Shown in pieces: positions 1-7,503 of a stretch of DNA of 29,198 bases (its first letter is position 1; the number at the start of each line of letters is the position of its first letter). A program made the translations under genes and the position numbers. The notes under the pieces were generated by a model, which was not told the origin of the DNA, did no database searches, and was given only the letters and a program-made list of their open reading frames with translations. The stretch covers positions 24,361-53,558 of the forward strand of contig DLOQ01000165.1 of NCBI GenBank assembly GCA_002479655.1. The letters run 5' to 3'. Origin of the DNA: Lachnospiraceae bacterium UBA7480 (GTDB taxonomy: Bacteria; Bacillota; Clostridia; Lachnospirales; Lachnospiraceae).

Positions 1-525
1 ATCAAGGAGATCATCACGGTATGTAAAGCATATTCTTCCGCAGTCGGAGCAGGCGCTTTTGTATCGGAGATCTTCGGTGAAGAGGCGGATGAACTCAGAC
101 GCCGGGGCGGTGACGGCGGCGAGTACGGCGCAACGACCGGACGGCCGAGACGTATGGGTTGGTTTGACTGTGTCGCGTCCAAGTATGGATGCCGTCTGCA
201 GGGAACGACGGATGTAGCGTTTACGGTATTGGATGTATTGGGATATCTGGATGAGATTCCGGTCTGCGTCGGATATGAGATCGATGGAGAGGTCACGACG
301 GATTTTCCTGTGACACATAAGCTGGAAAAGGCAAAGCCGGTGCTGAAAACGATGCCCGGATGGAAGACGGATATCACAGGGATCCGTAATTATGAAGAAC
401 TGCCGGAGAACTGCCGTAATTATGTGGAGTTTATCGAAGAGCAGATTGGTTATCCGATCACGATGGTCAGCAATGGACCGGGCAGGGAGGATATTATCTA
501 CAGAAAGAGTCAGTTCAAAAAATAA
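1..525 (+). CDS. purA: Adenylosuccinate synthetase, C-terminal part (5' truncated by window edge)
   Basis: The reading frame is open from base 1 and ends at TAA 523-525, so only the last 174 or so residues of the enzyme are present. PurA joins IMP and aspartate using GTP to make adenylosuccinate, the first committed step from IMP to AMP, in the cytosol. The visible part carries the family signature GEYGATTGRPRRMGWFD and, further on, the conserved stretch around KPVLKTMPGW and the C-terminal region ending GPGREDIIY. The gene is intact within the window and has housekeeping base composition. A perfect hairpin overlaps its stop codon and probably terminates the transcript. The start lies outside the window. 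Confidence 0.95.
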   Translation: MKEIITVCKAYSSAVGAGAFVSEIFGEEADELRRRGGDGGEYGATTGRPRRMGWFDCVASKYGCRLQGTTDVAFTVLDVLGYLDEIPVCVGYEIDGEVTTDFPVTHKLEKAKPVLKTMPGWKTDITGIRNYEELPENCRNYVEFIEEQIGYPITMVSNGPGREDIIYRKSQFKK

Positions 526-548
526 GATTGAAATCTTATTTTTTGAAC
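513..548 (+). terminator. Perfect hairpin overlapping the purA stop codon
   Basis: Arms 513-528 and 533-548 are perfect 16-base inverted repeats around a 4-base loop (TGAA). The A-rich left arm contains the stop codon and the right arm contains a run of six T. It is symmetrical, so it could stop transcription from either side, but the T run is inside the stem rather than after it. It is a probable terminator by shape only. Confidence 0.65.
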
Positions 549-591
549 AGAAATTTGTGCTTGCGCCCAAATTTCCGGGCTGTGGAAAGGT

Positions 592-855
592 ATGGCTATT
601 AATATGGAAGATAGGATGGAACAGTCCGCGGATCTTGAACCGGAGGCAGAACAGCCGGCTCCCATAGCTGCAAAAAGGATTGCTGCGGTGATCGGTGTAC
701 TCTTTCTGCTGGCGCTGATTGCGGCGACCTTTGTTGTGGCATGCATTGAATTTGACGGAAAGGAACAGATCTTTTTGGCGCTGCTGCTCTGCGATATTGT
801 GATACCGGTATTTTTATGGGTGATCCTGCGATTTTTTCAGAAAAGCGGCAGTTGA
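592..855 (+). CDS. Small membrane protein of unknown function
   Basis: This 87-residue protein has an acidic N-terminus (about residues 1-25), then two strongly hydrophobic segments (about residues 28-51 and 60-80), so it should be a two-helix inner-membrane protein. I do not recognise a family. Two ATGs are possible: 592, which sits only one base after the GGAAAGG at 584-590, and 604, thirteen bases after it; neither spacing is ideal, so the start is uncertain. It lies between purA and an EamA-type transporter and reads in the same direction. The purA hairpin separates it from purA, so it probably has its own promoter. Confidence 0.55.
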   Translation: MAINMEDRMEQSADLEPEAEQPAPIAAKRIAAVIGVLFLLALIAATFVVACIEFDGKEQIFLALLLCDIVIPVFLWVILRFFQKSGS

Positions 856-883
856 AGACAGAATAAAATATTGGCAGTAAAGT

Positions 884-1726
884 ATGGAATGGATATTATT
901 GACATTGGCATATGGACTGATCAAAGGAGTCCGGGAGATCGTAAAAAAGAAATCCCTTCAGAAAAGTACCGTTATGGAGGTACTTTTCTTTTATACCCTG
1001 TTTGGATTCCTGATGCTGCTTCCCGATGTGAAAGAGGCTGCGGGAGTGCCGATGGATCAGATGGGATGGATCGCATTGAAATCATTCGTCATTTTTCTGG
1101 CGTGGATCGCAAGCTTTCATGCGATTGAAAAGATCCCGATCAGCATATACGGGATCCTTGATCTGTCCAGAGTCCTTTTTGCCACACTGCTTGGCGTGAT
1201 CGTCCTACAGGAGACGCTTGAGGGCAATCAGATCTTAGGGCTTCTATTGGTGGCGACCGGATTGCTGATGCTTAAGCTGAAAAAAGCGAAGGAACCGGAG
1301 CATACGGGGACGACCTACGTGCTGCTTGCCTTTGCTTCCTGTCTGCTCAATGCATTGTCCGGACTGATGGATAAGCTGATCACAAGGACGGTTGCTTCGG
1401 GGCAGCTGCAGTTCTGGTATATGCTGTTTCTGGTTTTGTTTTATGGGATCTATCTTCTGCTAAGCAGGACAAAGGTGCGCTGGAGGGAAGCGGTAAAAAA
1501 TTATTGGATCTGGATCATGAGTATCTTGTTTATCCTGGCAGACAGGGCGCTGTTTATCGCCAATGCCATACCGGAATCCAGAGTCACGGTCATGACGCTT
1601 GTGAAACAGTCGGGATGTATCGTGACGATCTTAGCAGGGAAATGGATCTTTCATGAGAAAAATATCTGGTATAAGCTGATCTGTGCCGCGGTGATCATTG
1701 CAGGAATTGTGATTGGAGTATGTTAG
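884..1726 (+). CDS. EamA/DMT-superfamily transporter
   Basis: This 280-residue protein is hydrophobic almost throughout and can be divided into about ten membrane helices in two halves. That is the layout of the drug/metabolite transporter (EamA) family, which moves small metabolites, amino acids or drugs across the inner membrane; length fits too. Family-like features are the early hydrophobic segment with basic residues after it, a GVIVLQETLEGNQILGLLL-like turn between helices at mid-length, and a C-terminal half beginning near residue 143. The substrate cannot be told from sequence. The ribosome binding site before ATG 884 is weak, so the exact start is not certain. Confidence 0.75.
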   Translation: MEWILLTLAYGLIKGVREIVKKKSLQKSTVMEVLFFYTLFGFLMLLPDVKEAAGVPMDQMGWIALKSFVIFLAWIASFHAIEKIPISIYGILDLSRVLFATLLGVIVLQETLEGNQILGLLLVATGLLMLKLKKAKEPEHTGTTYVLLAFASCLLNALSGLMDKLITRTVASGQLQFWYMLFLVLFYGIYLLLSRTKVRWREAVKNYWIWIMSILFILADRALFIANAIPESRVTVMTLVKQSGCIVTILAGKWIFHEKNIWYKLICAAVIIAGIVIGVC

Positions 1727-1841
1727 CAGGCATTTGCGAAACGACTGATTATAAATAGTTGTGAAATATAGTCTATATTGCAAAACGAAAGGATTCGGAA
1801 ATAGAGTTTTGCAAACGCCTATATGGAATAAAGGAGAGAGA

Positions 1842-4094
1842 ATGATGCAGTTGGATGAATTAAATGATAAACAAAGGGAAGCGGCTGTTCATGTGGATGG
1901 CCCGCTGCTGATTCTCGCGGGGGCGGGTTCCGGCAAGACGAAGACCATTACCCACAGGATCGCGTATCTGATCGAAGAAGAGGATGTGAATCCTTTTAAT
2001 ATCATGGCGATCACATTTACCAATAAAGCGGCGGGTGAGATGCGGGAGAGGATCGACAGGATCGTCGGATTTGGCTCGGAAAGCATCTGGGTCATGACGT
2101 TTCATGCGACCTGCGTCCGGATCCTAAGAAGGTTTATCGATCAGATCGGATATGACAGGAATTTTACGATCTATGATACGGACGACAGCAAGAGCGTCAT
2201 GAAAGCGGTATTTAAAAAACTGCAGATCGATCCAAAACAATTTAAGGAAGCGGCGGCGCTTCGGGAGATCTCCAATGCAAAGAATGAGCTTTTGGGACCG
2301 GATGATTATGCTTTGCAGAATGCAGCCGATTTTGGGAAGAAGCGGTATATCGACGCATACCGCGAATATCAGGAGACGCTTAGAAAAAATAATGCGCTGG
2401 ACTTTGACGACCTGATCCGTCTGACGGTCTATCTTCTGAAGGCGTGTCCGGAGGTGCTGGAGAATTATCAGCGCAGGTTCCGTTATATCATGGTGGATGA
2501 GTATCAGGATACCAATACGGCGCAGTTTATGCTGATCAAGCTGTTGGCGGATGCGCATAAGAATCTCTGCGTCGTGGGGGATGATGATCAGTCGATCTAT
2601 AAATTCCGCGGAGCCAATATCAAAAATATTTTGAATTTTGAGAAGTATTATCCGGACGCAAAAGTGATCAAGCTGGAACAGAATTACCGGAGCACGCAGA
2701 ATATTTTAAATGCTGCCAATGCCGTGATCTCCAACAATACGGGAAGAAAGCCGAAGAAGCTCTGGACTGCGCGCGAGGAGGATATGCCGGTAAGGTTCCG
2801 GCAGTACGACAGCGGTATGGAAGAAGCGGTAGAGATCGTTGACGAGATCACCAGACTGAAACGGCGGGGTGAATATGAGTATGGAGACTGTGCGATCCTG
2901 TACCGTACCAATGCGCAGTCGAGAGCATTTGAAGAAGCATTTGTATATCAGAGCGTTCCTTATCATATCGTGGGCGGTGTCAACTTCTATGCCAGAAAAG
3001 AGATCAAGGATGTGCTTGCATATCTGAAGACCATCGACAATGCCAAGGATGATTTGGCGGTACGCAGGATCATCAATGTACCGAAGCGCGGCATCGGGGC
3101 TGCGAGCATTACCAAAGTGCAGGAGTACGCGGACAGCAAGGGGATCAGCTTCTTTGACGCCTGTACGGAGGCGGAGCAGATACCGGCATTGGGAAAAGCG
3201 GCGGAGAAGATCAGAAATTTCTCCCTGAAGATCAGGGTGTTTCGTACCCGCCTGGAGGATCAGAGTATTCTTGAGATCACGCAAAGGCTGTTGGAGGATA
3301 CCCAATATATCGAAGAGATCAAGGCTTCCGATGAAGATGATGCGGAGGATCGTATCGCTAATATTGATGAATTGCTGACAAAGATCCAGCTCTATGAGGA
3401 TGACAATCCGGAGGGAACGCTGAGTGAGTTCTTGGAAGAAGTGGCGCTGGTATCGGATCTGGATGCGGTGGATGAGGGAGATTCACGGGTATTGCTGATG
3501 ACGGTCCACAGCGCGAAGGGGCTGGAATTTCCGGTGGTATTTCTAAGCGGCATGGAGGACGGCATCTTTCCGAGTTATATGTCGATCAGCAGCGACAATG
3601 AGGAGGATATCGAGGAAGAGAGAAGACTTGCTTATGTGGCGATCACAAGGGCAAAGGATATCCTGGCGATCAGTTCCGCCAAATCGCGGATGGTCCGGGG
3701 TGAGACGCAGTACAATGCAGTCAGCCGCTTTGTGAAAGAGATCCCGTCGGAGTATCTGAAAGGGGAAGTGCCGATCCAGAGGGTACGGTGGGACGATATG
3801 CCTTCTCAGGGTTCCAGAGCAAGGGATCACTTTCGGGAGAATCCATACCATGCAAACAGGTCTGACTCCGAGAAAACATATGTGCCTAAGAAGGTAGTGC
3901 TGTCAAAGGGTTCTGAGATGGTCAGCGAGAAGCCGGATTATCAGGTGGGAGACAGGGTGGTACATATCAAATTTGGCGAGGGAACGGTGACTGCCATGGA
4001 ACAGACGCCGCGGGATGTCCAGGTGACAGTGGTGTTTGATTCCGTCGGGCAGAAGATCATGTACGCAATGTTTGCAAAATTGAAAAAGATATAA
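1842..4094 (+). CDS. pcrA: ATP-dependent DNA helicase PcrA (UvrD/Rep family)
   Basis: A superfamily 1A 3'-5' DNA helicase of 750 residues, close to the usual PcrA size. It unwinds DNA in repair and replication restart and helps remove RecA filaments. Visible motifs in order: Q-motif region LNDKQREAA, Walker A GAGSGKT (residues 27-33), Walker B VDEYQDTN, VVGDDDQSIYKFRGA, LEQNYRST, MTVHSAKGLEFPVVFL and RRLAYVAITRA. The last 70 or so residues contain a basic-protein-like fold starting YQVGDRVVHIKFGEGTV, the typical PcrA C-terminal domain. I chose ATG 1842 because AAGGAGAG (1831-1838) is just upstream and the protein begins MMQLDELNDKQ; a GTG 27 codons earlier has no such support. ATG 1845 is an alternative. 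Confidence 0.96.
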   Translation: MMQLDELNDKQREAAVHVDGPLLILAGAGSGKTKTITHRIAYLIEEEDVNPFNIMAITFTNKAAGEMRERIDRIVGFGSESIWVMTFHATCVRILRRFIDQIGYDRNFTIYDTDDSKSVMKAVFKKLQIDPKQFKEAAALREISNAKNELLGPDDYALQNAADFGKKRYIDAYREYQETLRKNNALDFDDLIRLTVYLLKACPEVLENYQRRFRYIMVDEYQDTNTAQFMLIKLLADAHKNLCVVGDDDQSIYKFRGANIKNILNFEKYYPDAKVIKLEQNYRSTQNILNAANAVISNNTGRKPKKLWTAREEDMPVRFRQYDSGMEEAVEIVDEITRLKRRGEYEYGDCAILYRTNAQSRAFEEAFVYQSVPYHIVGGVNFYARKEIKDVLAYLKTIDNAKDDLAVRRIINVPKRGIGAASITKVQEYADSKGISFFDACTEAEQIPALGKAAEKIRNFSLKIRVFRTRLEDQSILEITQRLLEDTQYIEEIKASDEDDAEDRIANIDELLTKIQLYEDDNPEGTLSEFLEEVALVSDLDAVDEGDSRVLLMTVHSAKGLEFPVVFLSGMEDGIFPSYMSISSDNEEDIEEERRLAYVAITRAKDILAISSAKSRMVRGETQYNAVSRFVKEIPSEYLKGEVPIQRVRWDDMPSQGSRARDHFRENPYHANRSDSEKTYVPKKVVLSKGSEMVSEKPDYQVGDRVVHIKFGEGTVTAMEQTPRDVQVTVVFDSVGQKIMYAMFAKLKKI

Positions 4095-4169
4095 AAAAGG
4101 GATAGTAAAATCATACAAAATGTGGTATGCTAAACATAGTTTAACTGAACTAGAAAGGTGGGTTATCTG

Positions 4170-4475
4170 ATGAATAAACTTGAGGATGTAATCACAGCAG
4201 TAAAATTAAATGAGATCATGAAGAAAAAGGAAAAGGAAGAAGAGAAGAGCAATGCTTTAAAGACATTCTTTCTTATCGTTGGTATCATTGCCGTTGTAGC
4301 TGCTGTTGTTTATGCTGTCTATCGTTTTATGACGCCGGATTATCTGGAAGATTTTGATGATGATTTCGACGATGATTTTGATGATGACTTCTTTGATGAC
4401 GAGGATCTTGTAGAGGATGAGAGCAAGGATTCCGTTAAGGTAGAGAAGGAAGAGGCTAAGGCTGAGGATAAGTAA
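4170..4475 (+). CDS. Conserved-looking acidic single-pass membrane protein
   Basis: This 101-residue protein begins with a charged helix (MNKLEDVITAVKLNEIMKKK), has one membrane helix (about residues 31-51), then a very acidic tail with repeated DDDFDD units and an E/K-rich end. ATG 4170 is chosen because AAAGGTGGG (4154-4162) lies seven bases upstream. I recall proteins of this layout next to pcrA in Lachnospiraceae, but no function is known to me. The acidic tail should face the cytosol or the outside depending on topology; positive charges before the helix favour an N-in arrangement. It is followed by a clear terminator. Confidence 0.75.
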   Translation: MNKLEDVITAVKLNEIMKKKEKEEEKSNALKTFFLIVGIIAVVAAVVYAVYRFMTPDYLEDFDDDFDDDFDDDFFDDEDLVEDESKDSVKVEKEEAKAEDK

Positions 4476-4517
4476 TCTTCCGGATGGGTCATTGCCTGAC
4501 AGATAATAGAATAAATT

Positions 4518-4541
4518 GGGATGCATGAGCATCCCTTTTTT
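4518..4541 (+). terminator. Rho-independent terminator
   Basis: A seven-base perfect stem GGGATGC/GCATCCC around the loop ATGA is followed by six T (4536-4541). It ends the transcript of the acidic membrane protein. Confidence 0.9.
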
Positions 4542-4763
4542 GAGTTATGGGTGCGTTGGCGGAAGAAAATAATGCTTATTATGGAATCGGGACCGATGAA
4601 GGCTGCAATGGAGAAATATTTTTAATAAATGATTATTGGGCTTATAGATATTCTTCCTGCGGCATGGATTGGCAGATGAGATAGTGTCTTATGACTTATG
4701 AAAAAACTGAGCTAAAAAGTTCAGATGAACATTGTAAATTGCAGATGATGGAAAGGTATGAAA

Positions 4764-6902
4764 ATGAAAAAAGGTGAAATATATCAAGGAATCGTAATAC
4801 GGATGGATTTTCCAAATAAAGGAATTGTCACTGTTGACGGAGTGAATGTTACGGTAAAGAACGCACTACCGGGGCAGACGGTTTCTTTCCGCATCACCAA
4901 AAAGAGGAATGGACAGGCGGAAGGGAAGCTGCTGGAGGTCGTGGAGAAAGCGTCCTGCGAGAAGGAATATTTACGCAGGTTAGAAGATGGTAAAGGGGAG
5001 TATACGGCGGGATGCATGATGGAAGATAGCAGAGAAGAACATGCGGCGGCGGGATATTCGGAACAGGGCGGTGTATGCAGATATGCGGGGATCTGCGGAG
5101 GCTGTCTGTATCAGGGATTCCCTTATGAGGAGCAGCTGAAAATCAAGGAGGCTCAGGTGCTGAAGCTGCTGGGGGCGTATCTGGGCAGATTAAAGTTAAG
5201 CGATCGGGAGGATGCATTTAAAGGGACGGGCTGTAAAGCTAATGATGCTTATGTGAAAATAGATGCCGATAAAATGCAGGATGTGAATGGAAAGCATGAT
5301 GCAGATGGAAAGTATGATGCAAACGGAAAATATGATGCTGACGGGAAGCATGATGCAGATGGAAAGTATGATGCAGATGGAAAGCATGATGCAGACGGGA
5401 AACAGGGAAGCACGGATGTAGCGGAAGTTTTGTATGACGGGATCCTGCCAAGTCCTAAGCAGTATGGCTATCGGAATAAGATGGAGTTTACCTTCGGGGA
5501 TGAGACAAAGGACGGCCAGCTTAGTCTGGGCTTACATAAGCGGGGCAGTTTTTATGATATTCTGACGGTTTCCGACTGCCTGATCATGGATGAGGATTAC
5601 CGGAAAATACTTATGTTTACCAGAGACTATTTTGCCGAGAGAAATATCCCTTATTTCCATCGCATGAACCATACCGGATATTTGCGGCATCTTCTGGTGC
5701 GTAAGGCGGCAAGGACGGGAGATATCCTTGTGGCGCTGGTGACTTCCACACAGATAAAGGTGGATCTGGCTCTTTGGGCGGATGGAATCTTGGAGATGTT
5801 CGGGCAGGGCAGGGGTGATCGAAGGGATGTGAAGGATGCGGATATGCAAAATGCAGATATGCAAAATGCAGATATCCGGAATGAAGATATTCAGAATGTA
5901 GATATGCAAAATGCAAATATCCAAAGGGGTAATATTCGGAGAACAGATATCAAAGGGGAGGAAGATTGCCTGCGGGGAAGGCTCCGGGGGATTCTGCATA
6001 TTGAAAATGATTCCTTGGCGGATGCGGTCAAATGTGACCGGCAGAATATCCTCTATGGAACGGACGCGATCTTAGAGGAGCTTTTGGGATTACGGTTTTC
6101 CATTTCCGCATTTTCTTTTTTTCAGACCAACAGTCTTGGCGCGGAGGTCTTATATGAACTGGTGAGGGAATATGTGCAGGGAAAGGAAGCGGGAAGCGTT
6201 GTATATGATCTTTACAGCGGAACCGGCACGATCGCCCAGATGCTTGCTCCGGCGGCGAAGAAAGTGATTGGCGTGGAGATCGTGGAAGATGCAGTGGAAG
6301 CCGCGAAAAAGAATGCGGCAGGGAATGGATTAAGCAACTGCGAATTTTTAGCGGGAGATGTATTGAAGGTGTTGGATCAGATCACAGAAAAACCGGATTA
6401 TATCATATTAGATCCGCCACGGGACGGCATCCACCCTAAGGCACTGCAAAAAATCATCGGGTACGGCGTGGAAAATATGGTCTATATCTCCTGCAAGCCG
6501 ACCAGTCTGGCAAGGGATCTGGAGATGCTGACGGCAGCAGGTTATGAAGTGAAAAGGCTGGGGATGGTTGATATGTTTCCGGGGACGGGGAATATAGAGA
6601 CGGTGTGTTTATTGTCCAAACTTAATGTCGAGCATCATATTGAGGTGGAAATAAATCTGGATGAGATGGATTTGACTGCTGCGGAGAGCAAAGCTACATA
6701 TGAGGAAATTAAGGCATATGTAAAAGAAAAGGCGGGTCTGCAGGTCAGCAATCTTTACATTGCTCAGGTGAAGAGGAAGTGTGGGATCATTGAAAGGGTG
6801 AATTATAATTTGCCGAAGTCTGAGGATTCTAAACAGCCGAAGTGTCCGCCGGAGAAAGAGGAAGCTATTAGGGCAGCGTTAGAGTATTTTGGGATGATTT
6901 GA
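4764..6902 (+). CDS. rlmD: 23S rRNA (uracil-5-)-methyltransferase RumA/RlmD with two repeat inserts and an added tail
   Basis: This enzyme methylates uracil in 23S rRNA using S-adenosylmethionine. In order: a TRAM-like RNA-binding domain (residues 1-60), the Fe-S cysteines CRYAGICGGC, the SAM motif YDLYSGTGT, then LDPPRDG and the catalytic cysteine in YISCKPTSLARDL. The family is usually about 450 residues; this one has 712. Extra parts are a six-copy 18-bp repeat (residues 177-212), an eight-copy 15-bp repeat (residues 359-398), and a tail from about residue 618, where the family normally ends just after ETVCLLSK. The tail starts near the proposed attachment site. ATG 4764 is preferred over 4758 because GGAAAGG (4750-4756) is seven bases upstream. 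Core motifs are intact, so it is probably active. Confidence 0.9.
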   Translation: MKKGEIYQGIVIRMDFPNKGIVTVDGVNVTVKNALPGQTVSFRITKKRNGQAEGKLLEVVEKASCEKEYLRRLEDGKGEYTAGCMMEDSREEHAAAGYSEQGGVCRYAGICGGCLYQGFPYEEQLKIKEAQVLKLLGAYLGRLKLSDREDAFKGTGCKANDAYVKIDADKMQDVNGKHDADGKYDANGKYDADGKHDADGKYDADGKHDADGKQGSTDVAEVLYDGILPSPKQYGYRNKMEFTFGDETKDGQLSLGLHKRGSFYDILTVSDCLIMDEDYRKILMFTRDYFAERNIPYFHRMNHTGYLRHLLVRKAARTGDILVALVTSTQIKVDLALWADGILEMFGQGRGDRRDVKDADMQNADMQNADIRNEDIQNVDMQNANIQRGNIRRTDIKGEEDCLRGRLRGILHIENDSLADAVKCDRQNILYGTDAILEELLGLRFSISAFSFFQTNSLGAEVLYELVREYVQGKEAGSVVYDLYSGTGTIAQMLAPAAKKVIGVEIVEDAVEAAKKNAAGNGLSNCEFLAGDVLKVLDQITEKPDYIILDPPRDGIHPKALQKIIGYGVENMVYISCKPTSLARDLEMLTAAGYEVKRLGMVDMFPGTGNIETVCLLSKLNVEHHIEVEINLDEMDLTAAESKATYEEIKAYVKEKAGLQVSNLYIAQVKRKCGIIERVNYNLPKSEDSKQPKCPPEKEEAIRAALEYFGMI
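5292..5399 (+). repeat. Intragenic tandem repeat, 6 x 18 bp, in rumA
   Basis: Six units of 18 bases, type AAGCATGATGCAGATGGA, run head to tail without a break and encode K-[HY]-D-A-[DN]-G six times. Units differ by a few bases only, and a decayed unit precedes them. The length is a multiple of three, so unit gain or loss keeps the frame. Confidence 0.95.
5838..5957 (+). repeat. Intragenic tandem repeat, 8 x 15 bp, pentapeptide type, in rumA
   Basis: Eight units of 15 bases, type GCAGATATGCAAAAT, encode ADMQN, ADMQN, ADIRN, EDIQN, VDMQN, ANIQR, GNIRR and TDIKG. The pattern A-[DN]-[hydrophobic]-x-x matches the pentapeptide-repeat consensus. The last three units are the most diverged, as expected for an older end. 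Confidence 0.9.
6597..6668 (+). other. Putative left attachment site (attL) in rumA
   Basis: It begins GAGACGGTGTG and contains TATTGAGG (6638-6645) and CTGGATGAGATG (6657-6668), each repeated near 19520-19592. It encodes ETVCLLSK followed by NVEHHIEVEINLDEM, the start of the extra RumA tail. Confidence 0.6.
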
Positions 6903-6999
6903 TAGGCGGCTGTGTTTTTTCGGAATTAGAGAGGTTAAAGATATAGGCGTTAAGAATACTGGTTTTCGGAATTCAGTAAAAATCAGTATTTGAACAGGG

Positions 7000-7034
7000 A
7001 AGGACAATGCTCTATGCAAGGTATTGTCCTTTTT
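7000..7034 (+). terminator. Probable terminator after rumA
   Basis: The stem AAGGACAAT (7000-7008) pairs with ATTGTCCTT (7023-7031), with a 14-base loop and a T run to 7034. It ends the rumA transcript and just overlaps the end of the convergent HTH gene. Confidence 0.75.
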
Positions 7035-7254
7035 AATGTGGTTCATATTTAAGCGGATTGGAAATGGAACAGCCGAGAGTGTCGCATATCCTTATAAGCA
7101 CATCAACATCAAGGCGGGTGATTGTGCCATTGAGATAGCCATTGAATCGTGAGCGTTGCATCTCTGCTCTCTGGCAGAACTTATTCTTGCTTAATCCGGC
7201 TTCTTCCAATAATTCTTTCAGGTGGATTTTGATACAGCCTCTTTCTTTCGACAA
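7033..7254 (-). CDS. Small Cro/CI-type helix-turn-helix regulator
   Basis: This 73-residue protein fits a single XRE-type DNA-binding domain: LKELLEEAGLSKNKFCQRA (helices 1-2) followed by MQRSRFNGYLNGTITRLDVD (recognition helix and next helix) and LIRICDTLGCSISNPLKY. It has no other domain. The start is a TTG at 7254 with GGAAGTGG a few bases upstream; no in-frame ATG exists before Met 28, which would remove helices needed for the fold. It is transcribed away from the WYL operon across a shared AT-rich region with repeated GTTATA half-sites, so it may control the operon, itself, or both. It is the only credible minus-strand gene in the window. Confidence 0.75.
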   Translation of the reverse strand: MSKERGCIKIHLKELLEEAGLSKNKFCQRAEMQRSRFNGYLNGTITRLDVDVLIRICDTLGCSISNPLKYEPH

Positions 7255-7308
7255 AAAACCACTTCCATAGATATGATATGTACATTATATTTTTTTTCTA
7301 CCAAATCT

Positions 7309-7352
7309 GTTATAATATGTTATAGTATAGTAAATAGATATAACAAGTTATA
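7309..7352. promoter_or_regulatory. Repeated GTTATA half-sites, candidate operator
   Basis: GTTATA occurs at 7309-7314, 7319-7324 and 7347-7352, and its complement TATAAC at 7339-7344; the last two form TATAAC-AA-GTTATA. The first copy overlaps a TATAAT (7311-7316). The cluster lies between the divergent HTH and WYL genes. A further inverted pair, ATGTT-CGT-AACAT (7480-7492), sits just before the WYL ribosome binding site. Confidence 0.45.
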
Positions 7353-7503
7353 CAGTGGAGGGAATAGGAATGGGATAAAAACAACGGATGGGCGTGTAAC
7401 AATAGGAGAATACAATAATTGGAAAAACAAAGGGAAAAAATCAGAAGAATGACATAATATGTCCTTCTCATCTGTTAATATGTTCGTAACATAGGAGGGC
7501 ACT

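Noticed and set aside
1761-1841. Upstream GTG start of pcrA giving 27 more residues
   Set aside because: No ribosome binding site and the extra residues are not part of the PcrA family; ATG 1842 has AAGGAGAG.
2706-3305. A 199-codon minus-strand frame opposite pcrA
   Set aside because: Shadow of an intact helicase gene with all motifs.
5292-5399. CRISPR-like array
   Set aside because: Units are contiguous with no spacers, and the frame stays open through a methyltransferase gene.
5196-5999. Minus-strand frames opposite the rumA repeats, rich in His and Leu
   Set aside because: They are antisense readings of the two tandem repeats; without start signals and inside a clear gene.
7222-7452. 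A 76-codon plus-strand frame over the HTH gene end and the operator region
   Set aside because: It starts inside the minus-strand HTH gene and lacks protein-like character until a short late stretch.
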